Origin: Candidatus Methanomethylophilaceae archaeon
GTDB lineage: Archaea; Thermoplasmatota; Thermoplasmata; Methanomassiliicoccales; Methanomethylophilaceae
Reading direction: 5' to 3'
NCBI GenBank assembly: GCA_017540825.1
Contig: JAFYAH010000016.1
Coordinates: 17,317-81,316, forward strand
Length of the DNA: 64,000 nt
Shown: in pieces, positions 47,343 through 55,275 of the stretch
How positions within the stretch are numbered: the first letter of the stretch is position 1
Layout: each line of letters begins with the position of its first letter
The notes under the pieces: model-generated
What the model saw: the letters and a program-made list of their open reading frames with translations, nothing else
Database searches by the model: none
What the model was told of the DNA's origin: nothing
Position numbers and translations under genes: made by a program

Positions 47343-47656
47343 CAGTGAATTGCTCACAGAACCATTTTATTCCAATCGTCAGAATTAACCACAGCCAGGG
47401 TGGAAGTCCGGCGTGCGGGCTTCCAGTGCGCCGGGCCCGTCCTGAGTAATCTGAAAGGAGGTGATGATCCTGGATGATGAAAAGGACCAGGGGCGTAACG
47501 CAAAACTCTCCCTGGTCCTCGATGCGGTCCGGCTTCTGGCCGAGCTGCTGAGGCTCGTCCTCTTGTGAGGGCGAGGAAAACCCTTACGGCCCTCCGGGGC
47601 CGGCTTCAGAGTCTAGCTGGCAGATTATCGTCCTAGAATTTAATCCCATCGAAACG
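47343..47656 (+). repeat. Element copy B, 314 nt
   Basis: Runs from the box CAGTGAATTGCTCACAGAACC to the box ATCCCATCGAAACG. It contains a TATA-like CCATTTTATTCC about 25-30 bases before a conserved GCCAGGG start. Hairpins are GTCCGGCG...CGCCGGGC, GGACCAGGG...CCCTGGTCC, CTCGTCCTC...GAGGGCGAG and GGCCC-TCCG-GGGCC. The small ORF lies in the middle. Intact copies have the same length without gaps. Confidence 0.85.
47464..47568 (+). CDS. 34-residue amphipathic peptide, element copy B
   Basis: A small ORF with AAAGGAGGTG immediately before ATG, an essentially perfect match to the 16S anti-Shine-Dalgarno but with only about 2 bases of spacing. The N-terminus is acidic (MILDDEKDQG). The C-terminal 20 residues form a Leu/Val-rich amphipathic helix (LSLVLDAVRLLAELLRLVLL). 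Against copies C-E, changes are mostly synonymous or conservative (GGG/GGA, four different Leu third bases, Asp/Glu, Ser/Thr) and none shifts the frame, which supports translation. Function unknown; a membrane-active or regulatory peptide is possible. Confidence 0.6.
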   Translation: MILDDEKDQGRNAKLSLVLDAVRLLAELLRLVLL

Positions 47657-47893
47657 TTTCCGCTGGCACTTTAACAACATACAAAATAAAGTCAATATAT
47701 CGTCAACAGTTATTTAACCTAGGAAAAGAAACATAAACAACATATAATGATGTAATTCTACGCATAATAATAAAACTACGTAATTGTGCAATTGTCTGTA
47801 GAGCTTGCGCCTCATTTTGAACCCATGGCTCGATTCCTTCTCATTCCAAGTGGTAGGAAGCATCGTATGAAAACAGCAACGAATGCACGGACT
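47657..47893. other. AT-rich gap between element B and cbiK
   Basis: Very AT-rich stretch (especially 47680-47790) with several TATA-like runs. No gene is supported. Confidence 0.3.
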
Positions 47894-48667
47894 TCATTCA
47901 AAACATCTGCGAAGGCCGTCGATGAACATTTCACGGAATGCAGGTATCTCGCTCATCCCCAGCATGATGCATTCTGTCTCAAAGCCATGCCGCTCCAGAA
48001 CTGTTCTCACCGATTCTTTTCCGGTGCACATGTCCTTGTGAGCATGGAACCCGGCTTCGAACATAAGTGGAGCGAGACATACCTTGCCGATATTGCGCGC
48101 GGATAGCATCCGGACGACGTCTTCGGGAGAGGGTGTCCCCGTGATCGTGACGAAGTAAGCATTCCAATCGAGCATCGACGACACTGTCTGGAGGCGGCAG
48201 AGGTAGCCGTCAGATACTGCGCTGTTTCCATGGCCCATCATCACCAAAGCGGTGCTGTCTCTGAAAGCATCTGGGAAGACGGACGGAAGAGACGAAAGAA
48301 AGCGTTCGATCGATTCCCTGCTCTCCAGAAGAGGAGGACATACGGACACCTTGTCGAATCTCCCTTCGTATCCGTCCGAAACTCTAGAAATGTGATCGAA
48401 CTGGAGGCCTCCGATAGGGAGCGCAGGCAAGACGCAAACGTCGCGCATGCCGTCGGAGATCGCCGCCTCGAAAGCCTCGGCAAGGCCTGGGACCTTCGTT
48501 CCCTCCTTGCTCTCGATCCTCTCTCTGACTATCGGGCTCGTGAATGCCCTGTAGACGCGGCGATCGGGGAACCTCTCCGCTATCGCTCTCTCGAACGGGT
48601 CGATCGACCTTGCTCTCAGAGAGGGGCTGGTAGCGCCGAAGCTCGCTACGATTATCGCTCTGCTCAT
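47894..48667 (-). CDS. cbiK: Sirohydrochlorin cobaltochelatase (CbiK type)
   Basis: A 257-residue anaerobic cobalt chelatase inserting Co2+ into sirohydrochlorin for corrin synthesis. Family features are ASFGATSPSLRARSID at the N-terminus, metal-binding His in MMGHGNSA and His in EAGFHAHKDMCTGKES, the two His positions of CbiK. The length fits. The ATG at 48667 is preferred to a GTG at 48676. It is downstream of the binding-protein gene, separated by a GGGGG/CCCCC hairpin, which ties the transporter to cobalt or tetrapyrrole supply. Confidence 0.9.
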   Translation of the reverse strand: MSRAIIVASFGATSPSLRARSIDPFERAIAERFPDRRVYRAFTSPIVRERIESKEGTKVPGLAEAFEAAISDGMRDVCVLPALPIGGLQFDHISRVSDGYEGRFDKVSVCPPLLESRESIERFLSSLPSVFPDAFRDSTALVMMGHGNSAVSDGYLCRLQTVSSMLDWNAYFVTITGTPSPEDVVRMLSARNIGKVCLAPLMFEAGFHAHKDMCTGKESVRTVLERHGFETECIMLGMSEIPAFREMFIDGLRRCFE

Positions 48668-48674
48668 GGATATC

Positions 48675-48696
48675 ACGGGGGTTGTACCCCCCGCAA
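48675..48696 (-). terminator. GC hairpin between binding-protein gene and cbiK
   Basis: CGGGGG-TTGTA-CCCCCG forms a strong short hairpin in the intergenic gap. It may end or attenuate transcription into cbiK. Confidence 0.45.
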
Positions 48697-48703
48697 AATG
48701 GTT

Positions 48704-49981
48704 TCAGGAGCCCATGAAGAAGAAGGCCCCGCCGTTCTTGACGTCGTAGCTGTCAGGCAGGCAGGTGTACTTCTTGACGTAGTCCTTCAGGACGCTGTAT
48801 GGGTAGTCGGAATCGAAGAGGTCGCTGTACATGGCCGCGGCCGAGAACGCCACGCAGGCGCAGGTGGGCATGTTCGCGTTCATGAGGTAGTAGTTGTGGC
48901 TCTTGTAGGCGTCGGTCTCCTTGAAGTTGGTTTCGAAGCTCTTGAACGTCTCGCCCTTGTCGACGTTCCCGTATCCGAGCGAGGTGAAGTGGAGGATGTA
49001 GTCGACGTCCACCCCGTAGAGCCAGTCGTCTCCCTTGCTGACGTTGAACGACGTGAACGAGGAGTTCTCGTCTATCATGTTCTTCGCACCGGCCAGCTGG
49101 GCGATGTAGTAGTATTCGGAGGTCTTCCCGGAGATGTTCGCAGTCCTGTTGGCGACGATGGCCTTGGCTTTGACGGCCTTCTTGGAGACCTTGTCCTGGA
49201 TGCTCTTTATCACGTCGTCGCTGAACTTCACGACGTCGTTGGCCTCCTTCTCGAGCCCGAGCAGGTACCCCATGGTGAGGAGCCCGTAGTTGGCCTCGAT
49301 GTTGCCGGAGGTTCCCGTGCCGAGGTTCATCCTGACGACTGGTATCTTGGCGAGCTCGAAAGCGTCCTGGTTAGTGACGTAGCGGGACGCCGCCGAAGTG
49401 ATGAGCACGGTGTCCTTGTCGGCGACGTTGGTAGCCAAGGCGACGTCGGCAGCGGTAGATTTGTTCCCGATGCGCGCCAGGCTCCCCACCCAGGAGTTGA
49501 TGGGGTCGTCGAAGTCGGAGACCGCCACCCCTTTGCATTTGGACGTGGCCTTGATCGACTGGAGCGCTATGGAGACGTCGTCCCCCACTAGAAGGTAGTT
49601 CTTGATGGGATAGGAGACCTTGCTGATCACCAGGTCGGCGCCGGACGAGTACGCGTAGTAGATGTCCATGGCTTCGCGCTTGACCATCCTCTTGACCATG
49701 TCTATGTCGGCGTCGGTTATCGCCCCGTCGTTGTTGGCATCGGCCAGGGGGAAGCTCGCCTTCCAGTCGGAGGTGCCTTTCAGGCTCTCCAGCTTCTTCA
49801 CGTCGTCGTTGTCGAGATAGTCGTTGTTGTCGGCGTTCCCCATTATCATCAGGCGTCCGGTGACGTCGGAGGAGTGGTACCCCTTGTCGTCGCCTCCTTT
49901 GGTGAGAACGAGGGCCGCGGCGGCGATGACCACTATCGCGGCGATGACGGCCACGATGATTATTGTGTTCGTTTTGCCCAT
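48704..49981 (-). CDS. Substrate-binding protein with N-terminal dockerin-like repeats
   Basis: A 425-residue exported protein. Residues 5-27 form a membrane anchor. Residues about 35-100 contain two Ca2+-loop repeats (NADNNDYLDNDD and DANNDGAITDAD), a type I dockerin pattern. The rest (about 105-425) resembles FecB/BtuF-like binding domains. The ATG at 49981 gives the natural signal anchor. A TATA-like TTTATATATT lies about 60 bases upstream, with a TTAG-N4-CTAA dyad behind it. It probably feeds the FecCD permeases encoded upstream. Confidence 0.82.
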   Translation of the reverse strand: MGKTNTIIIVAVIAAIVVIAAAALVLTKGGDDKGYHSSDVTGRLMIMGNADNNDYLDNDDVKKLESLKGTSDWKASFPLADANNDGAITDADIDMVKRMVKREAMDIYYAYSSGADLVISKVSYPIKNYLLVGDDVSIALQSIKATSKCKGVAVSDFDDPINSWVGSLARIGNKSTAADVALATNVADKDTVLITSAASRYVTNQDAFELAKIPVVRMNLGTGTSGNIEANYGLLTMGYLLGLEKEANDVVKFSDDVIKSIQDKVSKKAVKAKAIVANRTANISGKTSEYYYIAQLAGAKNMIDENSSFTSFNVSKGDDWLYGVDVDYILHFTSLGYGNVDKGETFKSFETNFKETDAYKSHNYYLMNANMPTCACVAFSAAAMYSDLFDSDYPYSVLKDYVKKYTCLPDSYDVKNGGAFFFMGS

Positions 49982-50067
49982 ATTATCACGTTGCTGAACA
50001 CGCGAAAGTGATGTTCGTCTGATGGATGTTTGACAATCAATATATAAATTTAGTCTTAGTTGGCTAA

Positions 50068-51120
50068 TCAGACCCACTGAGAGCGCCTATAGCGTATGAG
50101 GAGGATGAAGAATAGCGGGCATCCGACGATCGTGGTTATGACCCCCACCGGCAGGGAACCGATCATCCTGGCCGCGTCGTTGGCAGCCAGCAGCAGGAGC
50201 GCCCCGACAAGCCCCGAGGCGGGCATCAGGAAGGACTGCCTGGAACCCACGAAGGCCCTGGCTATGTGGGGGGATACGAGCCCTATGAAGCCTATCGTCC
50301 CTGTGAAGCTGACGACGGCCGCCACCATGACCGAAACGGTCAGGGATGACAGGATGCGGACCTTGAACGGGTCCACCCCGACCGTATGGGACAGCTGGTC
50401 GCCGGAGGTCAGTATGTCTATCCTGGACGCTGCCAGCAGAAGAGCGGCAGTGCACGCCGCCGTCGGAATCGCCATCGTGGGGAGGTTCTCCCAGTAGCCA
50501 GTGCCGATGTTGCCGAGGTTCCACGAGTATACCGCGCTCATCTGCGTCGGATCTGCCAGGAGCATCAGCAGCGAGGAAGCGGCCGAGAAGAAGTACATGA
50601 CGCCTATCCCGCACAGCAGCATCATCGTGTCCGTCATCCTCTTCAGCGCGGACAAGGCCAGAATGACCGTCATAGGAATGAGCGAAAGCAGGAAGGCGTT
50701 GCATACCGTCATCGCGTTCCCGCTCAGGCCAGGGATTATCGAGAAGCCCAGGACTATCGCCATTATCGCTCCCAGGGACGCCCCCGAGGACACGCCCATG
50801 GTATAAGGGTCCGCCAGCGGGTTCCGCATGACTGCCTGCATGGCGGAGCCGCAGACGCCCAGGGCGAACCCTGCCACAACCGCCATGATGCTGGACGTCA
50901 GGCGGACGTCCCATACGACGAAGTCGGCTCTGTCCCCCGGTGGCGATCCGAGCAGGTGGCTCCAGAGTATTCCGAACACCTCTTCGACGGATACGGGATA
51001 GGCGCCGAGGCAGGGGGATACGACGAGGAGCGCCGCGACGGCTACAGCCAAGGCCAGGATGAACGCCGCCCTGCGCATGGCCCGGGACCTGCTCTCGGAA
51101 AGGAAGTCGTCCCAGCTCAA
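50068..51120 (-). CDS. FecCD-family ABC permease (second subunit)
   Basis: A 350-residue, roughly ten-helix permease with CGSAMQAVMRNPLADPYTMGVSS replaced in part by ALGVCGSAM and with FTGTIGFIGLVSPHIARAFVG. It starts with TTG at 51120, overlapping the previous permease stop as TTGA. It probably forms a heterodimer with the preceding permease. Confidence 0.92.
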   Translation of the reverse strand: MSWDDFLSESRSRAMRRAAFILALAVAVAALLVVSPCLGAYPVSVEEVFGILWSHLLGSPPGDRADFVVWDVRLTSSIMAVVAGFALGVCGSAMQAVMRNPLADPYTMGVSSGASLGAIMAIVLGFSIIPGLSGNAMTVCNAFLLSLIPMTVILALSALKRMTDTMMLLCGIGVMYFFSAASSLLMLLADPTQMSAVYSWNLGNIGTGYWENLPTMAIPTAACTAALLLAASRIDILTSGDQLSHTVGVDPFKVRILSSLTVSVMVAAVVSFTGTIGFIGLVSPHIARAFVGSRQSFLMPASGLVGALLLLAANDAARMIGSLPVGVITTIVGCPLFFILLIRYRRSQWV

Positions 51121-52190
51121 TACATCCCCCCGTATCCGTTGTGCTTCACGACCACGTACAGGAACAAGGGGCCGCCTATGAACATCAGTATGACCCCCAC
51201 AGGGAGCTCGTAAGGGTAGATCACCAACCTCGCAAGGGTGTCAGTTACCAAGAGTAGAGCCGCACCCAGAGCCATGGAGGCGGGGATCACGAACTTGTTG
51301 TCGGAGCCTATGGCCATCCTCACCATGTGCGGCGCCACCAGCCCGATGAATCCCAGTATCCCGGTGAAGCTGATTATCGATGCTATCATCAGGGACATTA
51401 CCAGGAGGAGCACGGTCCTGAAGTTGTCCACGTCCAGGCCCATGCTCCTCGCCTGGTCGTCGCCCATCATCATCACGTTCAGCTTCCCGGACATGAAGAT
51501 CATGGCGGCGCATCCGGCCGTCGACAGAACGACCGGGATCCACAGGTCCGACCATATTACGTTGTCGAGAGACCCGACCGTCCAGAGATATGCGGCGGAG
51601 AGCGTCTCGCCCTCCTGGTTGACCAGGATGAGGGTGTTGACGGCTCCGAAGAGATAGGACATGATCGTGCCCAGGAGAATCAGGGTCGCAGGGGACGTCC
51701 TGACTATCCGGGACAGGAGGATGATGATCAGGGCGGGGACCAGGGACATCAGGAAGGACATGCCCATTATCCCGTAGACGGAAGGGCCCGTGAACGCGAA
51801 GCCCATCGCGATGGCGATCACCGCTCCCAGGCAGGCTCCGGACGACATGCCGGTCGTATAAGGGTCGGCCAGCGGGTTCGACATCATGCTCTGCATGGCC
51901 ACCCCGCACGTCGAAAGCGCCGCCCCCGCCACTATGGCAAGGACGACTCTGGGAAGCCTCATCTGGCATACCACGAAGTCGTCCCAGTACTCCGGGGTGG
52001 CGAACTCGTATTCGGTGCCCAGGATGTGGTCGATTATGATGCGGTACACGTCCAGAACGCCAATCGGCCTGCCGTCCACCAGGCAGGAAACCCCTGCGGC
52101 CAGCACCACGACGGCGACGGCCGCCAGGATGAAAGTCACCTTGTGGCGTATGAATCTCAGATAGCCGTCGTCGAACTCGTCCTCTTTCAT
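51117..52190 (-). CDS. FecCD-family ABC permease (first subunit)
   Basis: A 357-residue permease with about ten membrane helices. Motifs are AMQSMMSNPLADPYTTGMSS and FTGILGFIGLVAPHMVRMAIG. The ATG at 52190 follows the ATPase gene's CGA by a short spacer containing GAGGCC as ribosome site. It overlaps the second permease by 4 bases. Confidence 0.92.
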   Translation of the reverse strand: MKEDEFDDGYLRFIRHKVTFILAAVAVVVLAAGVSCLVDGRPIGVLDVYRIIIDHILGTEYEFATPEYWDDFVVCQMRLPRVVLAIVAGAALSTCGVAMQSMMSNPLADPYTTGMSSGACLGAVIAIAMGFAFTGPSVYGIMGMSFLMSLVPALIIILLSRIVRTSPATLILLGTIMSYLFGAVNTLILVNQEGETLSAAYLWTVGSLDNVIWSDLWIPVVLSTAGCAAMIFMSGKLNVMMMGDDQARSMGLDVDNFRTVLLLVMSLMIASIISFTGILGFIGLVAPHMVRMAIGSDNKFVIPASMALGAALLLVTDTLARLVIYPYELPVGVILMFIGGPLFLYVVVKHNGYGGMY

Positions 52191-52198
52191 GTCCGGCC

Positions 52199-52966
52199 TC
52201 GCAGAGGATTGTTCAGCAGGACGTACGGTCTCCCGGAATGGTCGATGACCTCGGCATCCACCGAGTAGACCTCCCGTATGTTCTCGGGCGTGATGACCTC
52301 CCAGGGGCTTCCGGCCCTGTAGATCCTGCCCTGATGGAGGAGAACCATCCTGTCCGAGTACTTCGCGGCTATGTTGAGCTCGTGGCTGACCATTATGACC
52401 GAGAGCCCGATGCTCTCCGAGAGCTCTTTCAGGAGGCTGGCGACCTCCATCTGATGCTTTATGTCCAGGTTGGCGGTCGGCTCGTCCAGCAGAAGGACCT
52501 CCGGCTCTTGGACCAGGCCCCTGGCGATCATGACCTTCTGGCGCTGCCCGGCGCTGAGCTCCGTGAACGGGCGGAATGCCAGGTCGTCTATGTCCAGCCT
52601 CTCGAGGACGGCATGCACGGCCTTCAGATCATCCTTCGACGATCCGATGCGGCTGTACGGATGCCTCCCCATTATCACCATGTCGATGACGCTCAGCGGG
52701 AAGTTCGATGCAGGGGAGTAAGGCACGTAGCCCATCTCCTTGGCCAGGTCCTTGAGGCTGTAGTCTTCGACGCCTCTGCCGTCTACGAGCACCCTGCCCT
52801 CTGAAGGCGTCAGCAGCCTGTTCAAGCAATGCAGGAACGTCGACTTCCCTACCCCGTTCGGGCCTATTATCGACACGATCTCGCCCTTGTCGAAGCCTTG
52901 GGTTATGGATTCGAGGACGCGCTTATCCTTGTAAGAGAACGAAACGCCGTCTGCCTCAACCTGCAT
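52199..52966 (-). CDS. FecE/BtuD-type ABC ATPase, ending at CGA
   Basis: A 255-residue ATPase: Walker A GPNGVGKST, signature LSAGQRQK, Walker B VLLLDEPTANLD, switch His in VSHELNIA. The protein should end at YVLLNNPL; the next codon is CGA (52199-52201), then only Gly-Arg-Thr and TGA in the standard code. With CGA as stop, the following GAGGCCGGAC-ATG forms a normal ribosome site and spacer for the permease gene. It is the first gene of the five-gene cobalt/corrinoid-related unit. Confidence 0.93.
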
Positions 52967-53240
52967 GCCTATTGGATGTATGGGCCGATATAAAACATGG
53001 TGCGTTATTTATCTGACATGGACCGGATCGTCCGGTAGCTCAATGTGCTGAGGTCGCATTCCGCTTCTGCATTTCTGTGATGAATGGTTGATGCGCCCTA
53101 TCCTCTGTCCCAGCTTCAACGCGCTTCAAACAATTCAAGCCGTCTGGCGAATGATGAACATTTGCGCTGATAAAAAGGCACAAATCAATCATCGAGCTAA
53201 GCTCTTGCTTGACGATCGTTCTTTAGATCGAACCAACAAT
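52967..53240. other. Intergenic stretch between the ABC operon and element C
   Basis: Contains the operon promoter side (GATATAAAACATGG). A short tract near 53028-53048 (TCCGGTAGCTCAATG) looks like the 5' part of a tRNA but has no T-arm or acceptor partner. No gene is supported. Confidence 0.3.
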
Positions 53241-53554
53241 CAGTGAATTGCGCACAGAACCATTAAAACCTGGACATACGAATAAATCGCAGCCAGGGTG
53301 GAAGTCCGGCGTGCGGGCTTCCAGTGCGCCGGACCCGTCCTGAGTAATCTGAAAGGAGGTGATGATCCTGGATGATGAAAAGGACCAGGGACGTACTGCA
53401 AAACTAACCCTGGTCCTCGAAGCGGCCCGGCTTCTGGCCGAGCTGCTGAGAGCCGTCCTCCTATGAGGACGAATAAACCCCTTACGGCCCTCCGGGGCCG
53501 GCTTCAGAGTCTGGTTCTCAAATTCTCGTCCTAGGATTTAATCCCATCGAGACG
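53241..53554 (+). repeat. Element copy C, 314 nt
   Basis: Same architecture and length as copy B, starting CAGTGAATTGCGCACAGAACC and ending ATCCCATCGAGACG. The 5' stem here is GTCCGGCG...CGCCGGAC, with a U-A pair where copies B, D and E have U-G. It is 452 bases from copy D. Confidence 0.85.
53362..53466 (+). CDS. 34-residue amphipathic peptide, element copy C
   Basis: Preceded by AAAGGAGGTG. It differs from copy B by conservative or synonymous changes (Asn to Thr, Ser to Thr, Asp to Glu, Val to Ala, Leu to Ala) and ends in TGA. The same acidic N-terminus and Leu-rich C-terminal helix are kept. Confidence 0.6.
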   Translation: MILDDEKDQGRTAKLTLVLEAARLLAELLRAVLL

Positions 53555-53692
53555 CTTTCAGAAGCTGTTGTTGTCTTCGATATCGAAGAAAAATATTATG
53601 ATCTGAACAGACGCTGCGACCCGAATTGGCATGATCTGTGAACTGCGAGCTTATTGCCTCATGATAGACAAGATTGGTGCCTCGACTGAAAT

Positions 53693-54006
53693 CAGTGAAT
53701 TGCGCACAGAACCATTATATTCCGAACTCTCGGATGATTCACTGCCAGGGTGGAAGTCCGGCGTGCGGGCTTCCAGTGCGCCGGGCCCGTCCTGAGTAAT
53801 CTGAAAGGAGGTGATGATCCTGGATGATGAAAAGGACCAGGGGCGGACTGCAAAACTGACCCTGGTCCTCGAAGCGGTCCGGCTTCTGGCCGAGCTGCTG
53901 AGAGCCGTCCTCCTATAAGGACGAATAAACCCCTTACGGCCCTCCGGGGCCGGCTTCAGAGTCTGGCTCGTAGATTCTCGTCCTAGGATTTAATCCCATC
54001 GAGACG
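53693..54006 (+). repeat. Element copy D, 314 nt
   Basis: Best-preserved copy. The TATA-like box ATTATAT lies at 53714-53720 and the conserved GCCAGGG starts at 53744, about 25 bases downstream, as expected for an archaeal transcription start. Hairpins and end boxes are as in copies B and C. The sequence between C and D also recurs between D and E (GCTGCGACCCGAATTGGCAT). Confidence 0.85.
53814..53918 (+). CDS. 34-residue amphipathic peptide, element copy D
   Basis: Preceded by AAAGGAGGTG. It ends in TAA where the other copies have TGA, a stop-to-stop change that supports a translated frame. It differs from copy C at one residue (Val for Ala) despite several base changes. Confidence 0.62.
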   Translation: MILDDEKDQGRTAKLTLVLEAVRLLAELLRAVLL

Positions 54007-54146
54007 TTTTCAGAAGCCACCCTTGATACGCTATCCCAAGCAAAAAAGGCATCATTCTTAACGGCCGCTGCGACCCGAATTGGCATGATCTGTGAACTGC
54101 GAGCTTAATGCCTCATGATAGACAATATTGGTGCCTCGACTGAAAT

Positions 54147-54459
54147 CAGTGAATTGCGCACAGAACCATTAAAACCTGGACGTACGGATAAATCGCAGCT
54201 AGGGTGGAAGTCCGGCGTGCGGGCTTCCAGTGCGCCGGGCCCGTCCTGAGTAATCTGAAAGGAGGCGATGATCCTGGATGATGAAAAGGACCAGGGGCGG
54301 AACGCAAAACTTTCCCTGGTCCTCGATGCGGTCCGGCTTCTGGCCGAGCTGCTGAGAGCCGTCCTCCTATGAGGGCGAATAAACCCCTTACGGCCCACCG
54401 GGGCCAGCACAAAGGAGTCAAGATGCAATAGGCCTGTGGGGATTTAATCGTATCGAGAG
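54147..54459 (+). repeat. Element copy E, 313 nt
   Basis: Last copy, 454 bases after copy D. The 3' part is more diverged (GGCCCACCGGGGCC hairpin, then unrelated sequence before a GATTTAATCGTATCGAGAG end box). The ribosome site reads GGAGGCGATG. Confidence 0.82.
54268..54372 (+). CDS. 34-residue amphipathic peptide, element copy E
   Basis: Preceded by AAAGGAGGCG. It shares Asn, Ser and Asp with copy B but the Arg-Ala-Val-Leu-Leu end with copies C and D, as if copies exchange sequence. It ends in TGA. Confidence 0.6.
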   Translation: MILDDEKDQGRNAKLSLVLDAVRLLAELLRAVLL

Positions 54460-54507
54460 CTACGATGTCTTCACTCAAATTATATACAGACTCACGCATG
54501 GGCGCTT

Positions 54508-54840
54508 ATGGAAGAGCAACCGGTCCGCCCTAGCAAGCACATCTGCCTGACGAAAAGAGGAGCATTAACGATAACGGACGATCCAGAGCACGAGATATTC
54601 GAGGCTCTCGCAGACAAGGACGTTCTCGCCATCGTCAGAGGGCTCTCCAAGCAGGAAGCCAGGTCCCCTTTTCCTGAGGGGCTCTTCGGGCTCGACTACG
54701 CTTCGACCAGCGCGGCCATCCGCAAGATGAAGAACGCCGGGCTGATATCCTCCAGAAAGGACGGCAACGACCACGTCTACTTTCTGAACAAGCCCAGGTT
54801 CAAAGACCTGATACTGTTCTTGAACGGTCTGATCGAGCGA
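54508..54840 (+). CDS. Winged-helix (ArsR-like) regulator, ending at CGA
   Basis: A 110-residue DNA-binding protein with a winged helix at about 35-100 ([18 protein letters not shown], then [20 protein letters not shown]). The C-terminal helix [11 protein letters not shown] is followed by CGA (54838-54840). In the standard code the frame runs antisense over the convergent HxlR gene and straight into hcp, ending at 56799, which no real protein should do. Target unknown; its neighbours suggest a role with hcp. Confidence 0.75.
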
Positions 54841-54843
54841 TCG
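54838..54843. other. CGATCG junction: CGA ends of two convergent genes back to back
   Basis: The plus-strand CGA (54838-54840) and minus-strand CGA (54843-54841) end the wHTH and HxlR genes with no spacer. TGATCA here would provide TGA stops on both strands. Confidence 0.6.
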
Positions 54844-55197
54844 CAGAGTGCAGAGCCTGCACTGGGTGTTGGCGCACACCGGGTTGTCGATCTTCCATTT
54901 GAGCGCCCACGACTTGAGCTCGTGGATCACGCACATCAGCTCCCTGCTGGCTTCTGTCAGACGGTATTCGCTCTTGATGGGGACGCAGGACGTGTCAACC
55001 CGCCTCTCTACAAGGCCCTCGGCCTCCAGCTCCCTGAGGCGCTCGGTGAGGACCTTCGCTGTGACCTCCTTCATGGACCTCTCTATCTCGGAGAACCTCT
55101 TCCACTCGGCCCCTTTGCTCATCTCGTGCAAGATCAGAACCGTCCATCTCTTCGAGAGATAGTCCATCGTCTTGTAAACCGTGCACATCTTGTCCAT
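54841..55197 (-). CDS. HxlR-family regulator, ending at CGA
   Basis: A 118-residue winged-helix protein of the HxlR family: [44 protein letters not shown], then the wing with [11 protein letters not shown]. Cys in [10 protein letters not shown] near the C-terminus could sense redox state or nitrosative stress (inference). The codon after RLCTL is CGA (54843-54841), directly abutting the CGA of the convergent regulator. In the standard code the frame runs on to 54565. The ATG at 55197 is preferred to an upstream TTG. It is divergent from hcp and probably regulates it. Confidence 0.8.
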
Positions 55198-55275
55198 GGT
55201 TTCCAAACAGAAAGTGGCGATATTTATAATATGGTATCTTTTAGAAACCTGCTATCAGGCGGGAGATCCGAAGAC

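Noticed and set aside
50050..50066. TTAG-N4-CTAA near the dockerin-type binding protein as another DtxR operator
   Set aside because: Spacing differs from the N6 dyads and only the half-sites match; too weak to list as a site.
53028..53060. tRNA-like start TCCGGTAGCTCAATG
   Set aside because: No anticodon arm, T-arm or acceptor partner follows; at most a fragment.
53440..53520. Resemblance of GAGCCGT...ACGG in the element to a group II intron domain V
   Set aside because: The segment lacks the 34-nt hairpin layout with bulge and catalytic triad of domain V, and there is no reverse transcriptase.
53241..54459. Tandem repeats as a CRISPR array
   Set aside because: Repeat units are 314 nt with about 140-nt partly conserved spacers and contain promoters and ORFs; no short direct repeats with unique spacers and no cas genes are present.
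46910..54459. Composite transposon made of flanking elements
   Set aside because: No transposase, terminal inverted repeats or target-site duplication is visible; recombination between direct repeats is still possible.
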